A stretch of DNA of 64,000 nt from an uncultured Flavobacteriales bacterium (lineage in GTDB: Bacteria > Bacteroidota > Bacteroidia > CAIKAF01): contig CAIKAF010000007.1 of assembly GCA_903825395.1 (NCBI GenBank), positions 24,987 to 88,986 on the forward strand, given 5' to 3'. Shown in pieces: positions 18,686 through 27,203 of the stretch (positions within the stretch are counted from its first letter, which is position 1; each line of letters opens with the position of its first letter). A model generated the notes under the pieces. It was not told the DNA's origin, did not search any database, and saw only the letters and a program-made list of their open reading frames with translations. Position numbers and translations under genes: made by a program.

Positions 18686-19957
18686 ATGCTACGTTTAGCA
18701 GATTTACGGGAAAACCCCGAAGCTTGGATTCTTCGATTGAAAAAGCGTGGACTGGATGCTGAAGGCCTAGTTAACCATGTTTTGCAATTGGACCGGCAAC
18801 ATCGTGAGGTTCTTCAAAAAAAAGAACTTCAACAAGCAGAGTTGAATTCCCTGTCAAAACAAATTGGGGAGTTTATTCGCGAAGGGAATCAAGACCAAGC
18901 TGAAGCTGCAAAACAAAAAACAGCAAGTCTTAAAGGGGAAATCCCCGCCCTTGCTAAGCAAGCCGAAAGTTTGGAGGCTGAAATACGCTCTTGCTTATTG
19001 GGTATTCCGAATGCCCCTCATGCCTCTGTTCCCGCTGGACTGGATGCCAGTTCGAATGAAGTTGTTCGAGTGCATGAGGCAGCTCGGTCCATTTGGGAAA
19101 AGGCTGAACCCCATTGGGATTTGGTGGCAAAAAAGAAATGGATTGATTTTGAAGCCGGAGTGAAAGTGACCGGCGCTGGCTTTCCAGTGTATTGGGCGGG
19201 AGCTGCTCGCCTGCAAAGAGCTTTAATCCAATACTTTCTTGATTTTAATACAAAAAGGGGCTACACTGAGGTGCAAGTGCCATTCATGGTGAATGAAGAT
19301 TCTGGATTTGGAACGGGGCAGTTGCCAGATAAGGAAGGGCAAATGTACCATGTGCCTGAAGATGGTTTTTATTTGATTCCAACGGCTGAAGTACCTGTCA
19401 CTAATTTATTTAGAGATACCATCCTTGATGAATCTGCGCTGCCCGTAAAATGCACCGCTTATTCTCCATGTTTTCGACGTGAAGCAGGTTCGTATGGTAA
19501 GGATGTTCGCGGTTTGAATCGCTTGCACCAGTTTGACAAAGTAGAAATAGTCCAAATTTGTCATCCGAAAGACTCATATGATGCATTGGAGGGCATGGTT
19601 TTGCATGTAGAAGACTTGATAAAATCGCTGGAATTGCCATATCGATTACTAAAGTTGTGTGGTGGAGATATGGGTTTCGCTTCTGCATTAACCTATGATT
19701 TTGAAGTGTACTCAGGGGCTCAGCAACGTTGGTTGGAGGTGAGTAGTGTTTCAAACTTTGAAACATTTCAAGCCAATCGACTGATGTTGCGCTTCCGGGG
19801 ATCGGAGGGCAAACCTCAGTTGGCACATACCCTAAACGGGAGCTCTCTTGCCCTGCCTAGGATTTTGGCTGCTATTTTAGAGCACCACCAAGTGGAAGAG
19901 GGCGTGCGGGTTCCAGCAGTTCTTCGCCCGTATACGGGTTTTGATGTCTTAAAATAA
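18686..19957 (+). CDS. serS: Seryl-tRNA synthetase
   Basis: Charges tRNA-Ser with serine in the cytoplasm. The 423-residue protein begins with the long antiparallel coiled-coil arm that grips the tRNA variable arm (about residues 30-100, rich in Gln, Glu, Lys and Leu). The class II catalytic core follows: the motif 1 region TEVQVPFMVNE, the serine-binding IPTAEVPVTN, motif 2 CFRREAGSYGKDVRGLNRLHQFDKVEI, and motif 3 in the C-terminal part (LNGSSLALPRILAAILEHHQ). The ATG at 18686 gives the normal MLRLADLRENPE start. It lies 48 bases after the rpmA terminator, so it has its own promoter, but I do not see a convincing consensus. Confidence 0.96.
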   Translation: MLRLADLRENPEAWILRLKKRGLDAEGLVNHVLQLDRQHREVLQKKELQQAELNSLSKQIGEFIREGNQDQAEAAKQKTASLKGEIPALAKQAESLEAEIRSCLLGIPNAPHASVPAGLDASSNEVVRVHEAARSIWEKAEPHWDLVAKKKWIDFEAGVKVTGAGFPVYWAGAARLQRALIQYFLDFNTKRGYTEVQVPFMVNEDSGFGTGQLPDKEGQMYHVPEDGFYLIPTAEVPVTNLFRDTILDESALPVKCTAYSPCFRREAGSYGKDVRGLNRLHQFDKVEIVQICHPKDSYDALEGMVLHVEDLIKSLELPYRLLKLCGGDMGFASALTYDFEVYSGAQQRWLEVSSVSNFETFQANRLMLRFRGSEGKPQLAHTLNGSSLALPRILAAILEHHQVEEGVRVPAVLRPYTGFDVLK

Positions 19958-19983
19958 TCGAATCCGGTCCGCGTTTCCAATGT

Positions 19984-21888
19984 ATGAAAATTGAACCTCG
20001 TTTATTGCGGCACATCGGATGGTTTACCTCCATTGGTTTTCAGTCGGCTCATAAAGCCGGAATTGTATTTTCCCTTGGATTAACCTTATTCGTTTTAACA
20101 GCATCGCCCCTTGCAGCCCAAACCGATCAAGAGGTCCAAGTGGCTCAGGTTTATTTAGAGCAGGGAGAATTGGAAAAGGCCCAAACCTTTTTTGAACGGT
20201 TTTACCAACAAAGACCCGACAGGCATTCGTATTTCACAATCTTGGTTCAAATATATATCGCATTAGAAAAGATTAAAGAGGCAGAGGCGCTATTGGAAAA
20301 GCACCATAAGAAGTATCCTGAAATTCCTGAGGTATTGAGTGCATACATAGACTTCCATTTGAGGTTTGGACAGCCCAAACTGGGGGAAAAGGCCATGAAA
20401 CAGTGGAATCGAAACATGCCTAGCGATTTTCGGTTGGTAGAGGAACTCGCCAACCTTCTATCCCTTAAAGCCCATGGAACATTGGCCATTCAAGTGGTTG
20501 AAGATTGGCAAAAGCGGAATGGGATCAACCCACTGGCTCTGTACAAGTTGGTTGATTTTTATGTTTCTGATAATCAGCCGGAAAAGGCGGCAAATCAACT
20601 TATTCAACTTCTTAAGGTCTCTGTTTCTTATTATGAGGGGGTTAAGACCCGTTTGGTTAATTTACTGTCAGAAGAGGCGGATGCTCCTGTCAATATGGCA
20701 ATTAAACAGGCTTTTGTTGCTGAATTGCAAAAGAATCCGGATGAAATGGAGTTGGCTTCTCTCCTGATGTGGGTATTTATTCATGAAACTAATTTTTCTC
20801 AGGCCCTCATTCATGCCAAGGCCATAGACCAACGCAGCGGCTCAGAGGGCCGTGTTGTACTTGATCTTGGAATGATATGCCAAGAGCAACAGGCATATCA
20901 GGCGGCCAATTCATGCTTTTCATTCGTGGCGAGTCTAGGTGAACAAAGTCCTTACTATATTGAAGCCCGAACAGCAGAAGTTCAAAACATGGAAGATTGG
21001 CTGCGCTGGGACGGCCGATTAAGTGGGGAACAATTGCTTCAACTGAGTCAGGCATATCAAGCCACCTTAAGGGTGTTGCCTTCCGGTCCCAATTCGGCAC
21101 AACTCAAGGTCCGTTACGCCAGGCTGTTGGCGTTTGACTTAAATAAGCAGGAAGAAGCTATAGCTCTCCTTAATACAGCAATGAATGAATTTAGGGCGGG
21201 AAGTATTGAGGAGGCACGAGCCAAAATCGCATTGGCCGATATCCTTATTGCAACAGGTGATTTGTGGGAACCAAGTCTTTTGTATGGTCAGGTGGAAAAG
21301 GCCTTACCAAATACACCGGAAGGACACGAAGCCAAATGGGGCAATACGCGGCTGTCTTTTTTTAGAGCTGAATTCCCATGGGCTCAAACTCAGGCTAAGG
21401 TTTTAAAAGCCAGTACAACCAAGCACATTGCCAATGATGCTTTGGGCTTGTCTTTGCTCATGAATGATTTATTGGCAGAAGATTCAAATGTGGCGGCATT
21501 GGCGACGTATGCCAGAGCCGATTGTGCTTTTTATTCGCGAAATATGGATCGAGCGGTATCCATCTTGGATTCTTTGGAAACCACGCTGAAATTTGGCCCT
21601 ATTCTAACTGCATCTAGATGGATTAGGTATCAAATTTTAGAACGGCAAGGTCAGATTGAGGGGGCAATAGAAGTACTTAAGATTTTAATAAAAAATGATC
21701 CTGAAAGCCTTTTGGTGGATGACGCATTGTTGGCAATGGCACGCATGTATGAAAACCAACTGAAGCAAGTGGACAAGGCAATGGAGGCGTACCGAACTTT
21801 GCTCTTGGAGCATTCGGGAAGTTTACACAACCAAACGGCTAGAATTCGGTATCGGGTTTTGAAAAGTCAAGGTTCAGTTGCGCCCTAA
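19984..21888 (+). CDS. Exported tetratricopeptide-repeat protein
   Basis: A 634-residue protein with an N-terminal signal or anchor segment (about residues 25-47, ending PLAAQ). The rest is almost entirely alpha-helical TPR-like repeats: for example VAQVYLEQGELEKAQTFFERF, the ALIHAKAIDQRSGS region, and near the end VDDALLAMARMYENQLKQVDKAMEAY. That makes it a periplasmic or outer-membrane-associated protein-interaction scaffold with no catalytic motif. Similar proteins occur widely in Bacteroidota without a defined role. Its last 50 bases overlap the end of convergent mutY, so the two transcripts would be antisense to each other there. It follows serS by 26 bases. Confidence 0.8.
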   Translation: MKIEPRLLRHIGWFTSIGFQSAHKAGIVFSLGLTLFVLTASPLAAQTDQEVQVAQVYLEQGELEKAQTFFERFYQQRPDRHSYFTILVQIYIALEKIKEAEALLEKHHKKYPEIPEVLSAYIDFHLRFGQPKLGEKAMKQWNRNMPSDFRLVEELANLLSLKAHGTLAIQVVEDWQKRNGINPLALYKLVDFYVSDNQPEKAANQLIQLLKVSVSYYEGVKTRLVNLLSEEADAPVNMAIKQAFVAELQKNPDEMELASLLMWVFIHETNFSQALIHAKAIDQRSGSEGRVVLDLGMICQEQQAYQAANSCFSFVASLGEQSPYYIEARTAEVQNMEDWLRWDGRLSGEQLLQLSQAYQATLRVLPSGPNSAQLKVRYARLLAFDLNKQEEAIALLNTAMNEFRAGSIEEARAKIALADILIATGDLWEPSLLYGQVEKALPNTPEGHEAKWGNTRLSFFRAEFPWAQTQAKVLKASTTKHIANDALGLSLLMNDLLAEDSNVAALATYARADCAFYSRNMDRAVSILDSLETTLKFGPILTASRWIRYQILERQGQIEGAIEVLKILIKNDPESLLVDDALLAMARMYENQLKQVDKAMEAYRTLLLEHSGSLHNQTARIRYRVLKSQGSVAP

Positions 21889-22915
21889 ACGCCTCTTCGT
21901 TTTGTTCAAAGAAACGCGTCAGAATCCGAGGGAAACCATAGGAATCTCTCATTTCAGGTGAAATCCATTCCACTTGGTGTAGAGCATCGGATTCAGTTTT
22001 AAACAGGAATACCCTTGCCCGAATTTCCCGGTGGGATAGCAGGTGCACAGGAAGTTCAAAGGTCCGGTAAGCGCTTAAGCTTAATCCAGGAAAAATGGGT
22101 TCAAATATTTGTATATCAGATGGTTCGGGAGTTTCGATGGATGGGAGTTCCCATAAATTCGCCCAGATTCCTTCATTGCCTCTTTTTTGGATGGCAAACT
22201 TGCCATTTTTCCAAGCCCATGCGAATGAGAGATGTAGAATGCGTTTTGCCGGTTTACTTTTTTTAATTGGAAAATCGGTGGGTCGTCCGGATTGAGTAGC
22301 TAAACAATGGGCTTGTATGGGGCAAACAGAGCATGAAGGAGATTTTGGCAAACAAATTAGGGCACCTAACTCCATAATCGCCTGGTTAAAAATTGCCGGC
22401 TCAGAAGGTTGCATGCAGGCATCTAACCAAATTTGAATTTCATTTAGAGCAACTTTTGATTCAATTGGCTCTTGAATTTGGAGGCAGCGGGAAACGACTC
22501 GTTTAACATTTCCGTCCACAACCGGATGGGGTAGGTTAAAGGCAAACGATGCAATGGCGGCTGCGGTATATGGGCCGATTCCCGGCAAGGCCAACAATTC
22601 TTGGTATGAGGCAGGGAAGTTCCCATTGTAGCGGTGCTGCACTTCTTTCGCTGTTTTGAGTAGAGATTTTGCTCGAGAGTAATATCCAAGGCCTTGCCAC
22701 AGGCGAAAAACCTCATCCTCATGGGCATTTGCTAAGTCATGGACGGTTGGATATTGCTGAGTAAAGGCGTAATAATAGGGTAGGCCTTGATCGACTCTGG
22801 TTTGCTGAAGAATCACCTCTGACAGCCAAATAAAATAGGGGTCGGAGGTATGCCTCCAGGGTAAATCTCGGCCTGCAGATTGATACCAGAACTTTAATTT
22901 CTGATGAATTTCCAT
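21839..22915 (-). CDS. mutY: A/G-specific adenine DNA glycosylase
   Basis: Removes adenine mispaired with 8-oxoguanine. The start is taken at the ATG at 22915 (MEIHQKLKFWYQSAGRDLPWR), because the frame extends upstream only into a non-conserved stretch near the divergent hup promoter. That gives 358 residues. The N-terminal domain shows ILQQTRVDQGLPYY, then the helix-hairpin-helix LPGIGPYTAAAIASFAF with catalytic Asp in VVDGNVKRV, and the [4Fe-4S] loop C-x6-C-x2-C-x5-C (CLPKSPSCSVCPIQAHC). The C-terminal Nudix-like domain that reads 8-oxoG follows (FAIQKRGNEGIWANLWELPS). The 3' end overlaps the TPR gene by 50 bases. Confidence 0.95.
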   Translation of the reverse strand: MEIHQKLKFWYQSAGRDLPWRHTSDPYFIWLSEVILQQTRVDQGLPYYYAFTQQYPTVHDLANAHEDEVFRLWQGLGYYSRAKSLLKTAKEVQHRYNGNFPASYQELLALPGIGPYTAAAIASFAFNLPHPVVDGNVKRVVSRCLQIQEPIESKVALNEIQIWLDACMQPSEPAIFNQAIMELGALICLPKSPSCSVCPIQAHCLATQSGRPTDFPIKKSKPAKRILHLSFAWAWKNGKFAIQKRGNEGIWANLWELPSIETPEPSDIQIFEPIFPGLSLSAYRTFELPVHLLSHREIRARVFLFKTESDALHQVEWISPEMRDSYGFPRILTRFFEQNEEAFRAQLNLDFSKPDTEF

Positions 22916-22966
22916 TTTTTTAAGAACTTTTATGCAGAAACAACCGCGATTTAGTGCATCTAAAAC

Positions 22967-22995
22967 TTTGAAGGATAGAAATCTGATTAACTTTG
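22967..22995 (+). promoter_or_regulatory. Bacteroidota-type promoter for hup
   Basis: TTTG at 22967-22970, a 17-base spacer, then TAACTTTG at 22988-22995. Expected start about 23002, giving a leader of about 28 bases before the hup ATG at 23030. It lies in the divergent region with mutY. Confidence 0.65.
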
Positions 22996-23029
22996 TCAAA
23001 GTTATTATCTCTAACCAATACATAACAAC

Positions 23030-23314
23030 ATGACCAAAGCTGAAATTGTGAATCAGATCTCAGAGAGTACCGGTGTAGAAAAAGCGGCCGTTCAAGTAAC
23101 GGTGGAGGCCTTTATGAAATCGGTTAAGGATTCTTTGATAGCAGGCGACCCTGTTTATTTGCGTGGATTTGGCAGCTTCATTATTAAGAAGCGTGCTGAG
23201 AAGAAGGGCCGCAACATTTCTAAAAATGCGACCATCGTTATTCCAGCACATAATATTCCCGCCTTTAAACCCGCCAAATCGTTTCAAGGACAGGTGAAAA
23301 AGAGTTTGAAATAA
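23030..23314 (+). CDS. hup: HU/IHF-family DNA-binding protein
   Basis: A small basic nucleoid protein that bends DNA as a dimer. The 94 residues show MTKAEIVNQISESTGVEKAAV, then DSLIAGDPVYLRGFGSFIIKKRAEKKGRN, the beta-arm with the Pro that intercalates DNA (IPAHNIPAFKPAKSF) and a basic tail. All are standard for the HU family. It has its own promoter, and the TPR gene begins 5 bases after the stop, so the two are probably transcribed together. Whether it forms homodimers or pairs with another HU is unknown. Confidence 0.93.
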   Translation: MTKAEIVNQISESTGVEKAAVQVTVEAFMKSVKDSLIAGDPVYLRGFGSFIIKKRAEKKGRNISKNATIVIPAHNIPAFKPAKSFQGQVKKSLK

Positions 23315-23319
23315 GTTTC

Positions 23320-24162
23320 ATGATTTCGAGACTTCCTGAACGACAGAAAGCAGTGCTTATTGCACTGCTTTTCTTATTCATAGGCCTTGGTATTTGGTTC
23401 TTGCCTTCCAAGCACCCCGAAGGGTATTTGCAGGCAGTTCAGACAGAAGAAATTGCTAAGGATTTGGAAGCTCAAATTGAAGAAGTGAAGTCGGGATTAA
23501 ATCCGGAGCAGCAAGTTGAAGCTCAGCGGCTGGAACTGCAGTGGCGTCAATCTAAAGGTCAAGATCGTTCTCTGTTTAGCGATACCTTGATTCGATTTTG
23601 GGGGCAAATAAATCCTGCAGTGGCTGCCATTTTTGCTAAAAAAAAGGCGGAGGAATCGGGTGAAGAAGCGGATCTTTTGGATGCAGCTCAGCGGTTTTTA
23701 ACCGTGGTGTCGGTGATGACTGAAGAGGATAAAAGTTGGGCTGCAGTTGAGGCTGCAGGACTTTTCCGAGAGGTGCTGAGCCGTTCGCCTAAGTTGTTGG
23801 AGGCTCGGAGAGGCCTTGGTACGGCTATCGTTGAAGGGGCCGGAGCTCCTATGGAAGGCATAGGAATGCTGACAGAAATTTTGGAAGAATACCCAAACGA
23901 TGTTGAAACCATTTTACGTTTAGGGCAATTTTCCGTACTTTCGTCCCAGTTTCCAAAAGCTATTGAACGGTTTAAAACAGTTTTAACCATCGATAGTGGT
24001 CGAACGGAAGTGTATTTTCTATTGGGAGATGCATTTTTAAAGGCTGGAAATCAAGACAGTGCCAAACTTTATTTTGGCCGTTATCGGGAGCGTTTGCCTT
24101 CCGGAATGGCGAAAAGCAGTTTTGATGCCTGGCTTACAGAAACATTAACTACTAACAAATAA
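23320..24162 (+). CDS. Membrane-anchored TPR protein
   Basis: A 280-residue protein with an N-terminal membrane anchor (about residues 11-28, AVLIALLFLFIGLGIWFL), an acidic coiled-coil-like segment (about 45-75), and three or four TPR-like repeats in the C-terminal half (FREVLSRSPKLLEARRGLG, EILEEYPNDVETILRLGQF, KAIERFKTVLTIDSGRTEVYFLLGDAFLKAGN). The repeats should face the periplasm. No enzyme motif. Genes of this type often sit next to hup and the RNase E/G gene in Bacteroidota, which is why I regard it as part of a conserved neighbourhood. The function is unknown. Confidence 0.8.
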   Translation: MISRLPERQKAVLIALLFLFIGLGIWFLPSKHPEGYLQAVQTEEIAKDLEAQIEEVKSGLNPEQQVEAQRLELQWRQSKGQDRSLFSDTLIRFWGQINPAVAAIFAKKKAEESGEEADLLDAAQRFLTVVSVMTEEDKSWAAVEAAGLFREVLSRSPKLLEARRGLGTAIVEGAGAPMEGIGMLTEILEEYPNDVETILRLGQFSVLSSQFPKAIERFKTVLTIDSGRTEVYFLLGDAFLKAGNQDSAKLYFGRYRERLPSGMAKSSFDAWLTETLTTNK

Positions 24163-24173
24163 ACATAGGAATC

Positions 24174-24266
24174 ATGCCTAGTGGAAAAAAACGCAAAAGA
24201 CATAAGATGAATACGCACAAGCGTAAAAAACGTCTTAGAAAGAACCGACACAAGAAGAAAAAATAA
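24174..24266 (+). CDS. 30-residue highly basic protein (COX24/bS22-like)
   Basis: A tiny gene between the TPR gene (11 bases upstream) and rng. It encodes 30 residues, of which about two thirds are Lys, Arg or His. The repeat-like core (KKRKRHKMNTHKRKKRLRKN) has the same look as AURKAIP1/COX24-domain proteins and mycobacterial bS22, small proteins that bind the ribosome. Its coding density, exact ATG start and stable position ahead of the RNase E/G gene in related genomes (from memory) support it as real. A ribosomal role is inference from composition. Confidence 0.75.
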   Translation: MPSGKKRKRHKMNTHKRKKRLRKNRHKKKK

Positions 24267-24297
24267 TTCGGGTTGCGCCGAATTTGTATGAATTCGG
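24265..24297 (+). promoter_or_regulatory. Mutually exclusive hairpins ahead of rng
   Basis: Three complementary 7-base blocks: AATTCGG (24265-24271), CCGAATT (24278-24284) and AATTCGG (24291-24297). The middle block can pair perfectly with either flank, each time with a 6-base loop. It lies between the small basic gene and the rng start at 24316, so it could act as a leader switch or as a weak attenuator. There is no U-run after either hairpin. Confidence 0.45.
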
Positions 24298-24315
24298 CAT
24301 ACTAAATATAATGTC

Positions 24316-25878
24316 ATGAGCAACGATTTAATTATAAACGTTGCGCCCGAAGAAGTTTCAATTGCTCTGCTTAGAAGTCGTGAGTTAACCGAACTTACGA
24401 AAGAAAAGAGCGACTATGCATTTAATGTTGGAGACTATTATTTGGCTCGGGTGAGCCGAATTCAGCCCAATTTAAATGCTGCATTTGTCGATTTAGGTTA
24501 CGAGAAAGATGCCTTTCTTCATTATCTGGATTTAGGCCCTGAAATACAGTCGCTGAATAAGTTTGTAAAAGAAACCGTGAGCGGGCGCTTAAAAACCGCA
24601 AGTTTAAGGTACTTTAAGTTTGTACCTCCTATACGGAAAGAGGGGAAAATTGGAGATGTCCTAAAAGCCGGACAAACCATTCTTGTAAAGGTCATCAAAG
24701 AACCAATTTCGCAAAAAGGCCCTCGCCTTAGCTGTGAATTGTCCCTGCCCGGCCGGTACATGGTGTTGGTCCCCTTTGCCGATAAAATTTCAATTTCCAG
24801 CAAAATTCGAGAAGCCACCGAGCGCGATCGGCTGAAAAATCTGATGCAGGCTCTACAGCCCGCTAACTTTGGACTTATTATTCGAACTGCTGCTGAAAAT
24901 CAATCGGCAGAAGATTTGGAAAAAGATTTGAAGGATTTGATGGCCCGCTGGGATGCCGCATTTGAAAAAATTAAAAGCGGTAAAACCCCGGAAAAAGTCT
25001 TGGGAGAATTAAGTAGAGCCACCACTTTACTCCGGGATCTGGAGAACAAGAACTTTACGTTCGATTCAATCGTGGTGAACGATGAATCGTATGTAAACCA
25101 AATTAGGGACTACATGCGGACCAATTTCCCAGATCGGGAGAAAACCGTACGCTTTTTCAAAGGTAGATTGCCCATTTTTGAGCATTACGGCATCAACCGA
25201 CAGATTCGCACCTTATTTGGACGTAACGTTCCAATGAAATCTGGAGCCTACCTAATCATTGAGCATACAGAGGCCTTGCATGTTATCGATGTGAACTCTG
25301 GTAACTCTGTGCGGTCTGGAAGTTCTCAGGAAGAAACAGCGTTGGCGGTAAATTTAGAGGCCGCCGACGAAATTGCCCGTCAACTCAGATTGAGGGATAT
25401 GGGGGGCATAATTGTGGTTGACTTTATTGATTTGTACAAGGCAGAAAACAGAAAATTGCTGTTTCAACGCATGCGTGATGCCATGAAAGACGATAAGGCC
25501 AAACACAATATATTGCCTCCGTCCAAAATTGGATTGATTCAAATTACGCGTGAGCGTGTACGGCCTCAGATCAACATTGAAACTGCCGAGGCTTGTCCTT
25601 CCTGTCAAGGGACAGGAAAAGTGACAGCCAGTGTGAATTTGACCGATGAGATTTCGACTGCGTTTGCTCGAAAAGTTGAAACCAACTCAACCCAGGCATA
25701 TACCCTTTTGGTGCACCCCTATGTTGAAGCCTATTTGAAAAAAGGCTTATTTACTTCCATCTGGAAAACCTGGAAAAGCAAGTATGGACGTCGGCATCGG
25801 TTAGAAGCTAGAACTACATTAGGTATGTTGGAATACCGAATCCTTGATTCTCAAGGCAAAACATTGGAAGATGTATAG
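24316..25878 (+). CDS. rng: Ribonuclease E/G
   Basis: A single-strand-specific endoribonuclease that cuts AU-rich RNA and helps mature rRNA and turn over mRNA. The 520-residue length fits RNase G or a short RNase E without the degradosome scaffold tail. It has an N-terminal S1 domain (about 38-125; FNVGDYYLARVSRIQPNLNAAFVDLGYEKDAFLH), the 5'-sensor region, then the catalytic DNase I-like segment with the metal Asp residues (HVIDVNSG and GGIIVVDFIDL) and the C-x2-C zinc-link (CPSCQGTGK). The leader contains a bistable hairpin. It follows the 30-aa basic gene. A family 1 repeat comes directly after the stop. Confidence 0.95.
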   Translation: MSNDLIINVAPEEVSIALLRSRELTELTKEKSDYAFNVGDYYLARVSRIQPNLNAAFVDLGYEKDAFLHYLDLGPEIQSLNKFVKETVSGRLKTASLRYFKFVPPIRKEGKIGDVLKAGQTILVKVIKEPISQKGPRLSCELSLPGRYMVLVPFADKISISSKIREATERDRLKNLMQALQPANFGLIIRTAAENQSAEDLEKDLKDLMARWDAAFEKIKSGKTPEKVLGELSRATTLLRDLENKNFTFDSIVVNDESYVNQIRDYMRTNFPDREKTVRFFKGRLPIFEHYGINRQIRTLFGRNVPMKSGAYLIIEHTEALHVIDVNSGNSVRSGSSQEETALAVNLEAADEIARQLRLRDMGGIIVVDFIDLYKAENRKLLFQRMRDAMKDDKAKHNILPPSKIGLIQITRERVRPQINIETAEACPSCQGTGKVTASVNLTDEISTAFARKVETNSTQAYTLLVHPYVEAYLKKGLFTSIWKTWKSKYGRRHRLEARTTLGMLEYRILDSQGKTLEDV

Positions 25879-25883
25879 GCATT

Positions 25884-26026
25884 GCGCCCGGGGCTGAACC
25901 GGCACCGAAGGCAGTAGCGCTTTAGACCGGTACCGGGCGGAGGCGACCGGAGGAAGCCCCACGCACCGGTTTACCGGGCTTAAGCGCTACAACTGAGGTA
26001 CAGGTGAAGACCCGTAAAGGCGCCCC
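25884..26026 (-). repeat. Family 1 palindromic intergenic repeat, divergent copy E
   Basis: Between rng and holB, in reverse orientation. Read on the minus strand it starts GGGGCGCCTTTACGGGTCTTC and has the family apex GGGGCTTCCTCCGGTCGCC (plus-strand 25942-25960). The flanks form long stems, for example GTAGCGCTT (25914-25922) with AAGCGCTAC (25982-25990), and two ACCGGT palindromes. It is the least similar of the five copies and lacks the CAATCCCTGCCGC end. Confidence 0.6.
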
Positions 26027-26045
26027 AAACATTCCCCGAATCCCT

Positions 26046-26053
26046 TACCTTTG
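26046..26053 (+). promoter_or_regulatory. TAnnTTTG box before holB (near-leaderless)
   Basis: TACCTTTG ends 3 bases before the ATG at 26057. If it works as the -7 box, transcription would start at or within a few bases of the start codon. No TTTG -33 element is evident upstream because the repeat lies there. Confidence 0.45.
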
Positions 26054-26056
26054 TGC

Positions 26057-27181
26057 ATGCAATTTTCGGATGTAGCAGGTCAGTCTCACATTAAGCAGCT
26101 CTTGATTCGTTCTGCAAAACAAGGGCGAATTCCCCATGCCCAGCTGTTTTCAGGTAAGCATGGGCATGGCACGTTGCCAATGGCCTTGGCCTACATTCAA
26201 TATTTGTTGTGCGAAGAACCCTCAGAACTCGATTCCTGTGGGCATTGTGCTGCTTGCCGAAAAGTGGCAAAATTGAGTCATCCTGACCTTCATTTTGCTT
26301 TTCCATTTGCGGCAAAAGACGACAAGGATATTGCGAAAAATTACTTGGAAGACTTTCGTGAATTTGTTTTGAAATCGCCCTACAGTTCGGTAGGGGGTTG
26401 GCAGGAATTTAGTTCCGCCGATACCAAACGACCCACCATTAATTCCGCTACAACCAAGGCCATTTTAACAGAAATGAGTCAAAAACCCTATGAAGGGAAA
26501 TTGCAGTTTATGCTGCTTTGGTATCCGGAAATGATTACCCATGGAATGGCCAATCGCCTGTTGAAATCGATTGAAGAGCCCCCGCCGAATACGGTATTTT
26601 TATTGGTCAGCGAGGAAGAGGGGAAATTGATGCCCACCTTGTTGTCAAGGCTTCAAACCATTGCCTTCCCTAAAGTCAAGGATTTTGATTTGGCCGATTA
26701 TTTGGGGAATAAAGCCGGACTGGAGTTGGAACAGGTTCGGGAGTTGGTGAATATGGCAGATGGAGATGTAGATCAAGCCCTAAGTTTGGGGAATGCCCAA
26801 GAGCAATTGGCGGTATTTTTCCCTTTTTTCAGGGACTGGATGCGTGGGGCCTACATGGCGGCCTTTCATGAATCTGTAGAATTGGCCGAGACCTTTCAAA
26901 AATGGGGAAGGACTCAGCAAATGGGATTTTTCCAATATGGTTTATACCTAATTCGAGAGGCCTTGGTGTTTCGCAGTTCCAACAGTTTATCGCGGATTAC
27001 CGAAATGGAGCGCAGTTGGTTGGAGAAATTTTCAGGCAGCGTAAACCCGGCAGTGGCTGAATCTATAATGGAAGCCTTGGAAAATGGATTGAAGGGCATT
27101 TCTGGTAATGCACATCAAAAAACAGAATTTATGGGGGTCACCATTGATATTTATCGTTCCTTTAAGCTTGGAAAACACTAA
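26057..27181 (+). CDS. holB: DNA polymerase III delta' subunit
   Basis: A clamp-loader subunit of the replicative polymerase. The ATG at 26057 is preferred to a TTG two codons upstream. The 374-residue protein is AAA+-like, with GRIPHAQLFSG at the position of the P-loop. The loop itself (GKHGHGT) lacks the Lys, as is usual for delta'. A four-Cys zinc module follows (LLC, then CGHCAACRK). The C-terminal part contains MANRLLKSIEEPPPNTVFLL, the family signature, and the LLSRLQ that ends in the SRC-like position (here SRLQ, so no arginine-finger Cys). The next gene is ricT, 22 bases downstream. Confidence 0.93.
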   Translation: MQFSDVAGQSHIKQLLIRSAKQGRIPHAQLFSGKHGHGTLPMALAYIQYLLCEEPSELDSCGHCAACRKVAKLSHPDLHFAFPFAAKDDKDIAKNYLEDFREFVLKSPYSSVGGWQEFSSADTKRPTINSATTKAILTEMSQKPYEGKLQFMLLWYPEMITHGMANRLLKSIEEPPPNTVFLLVSEEEGKLMPTLLSRLQTIAFPKVKDFDLADYLGNKAGLELEQVRELVNMADGDVDQALSLGNAQEQLAVFFPFFRDWMRGAYMAAFHESVELAETFQKWGRTQQMGFFQYGLYLIREALVFRSSNSLSRITEMERSWLEKFSGSVNPAVAESIMEALENGLKGISGNAHQKTEFMGVTIDIYRSFKLGKH

Positions 27182-27203
27182 ATTTGAATTTGAATTAAAA
27201 ACC

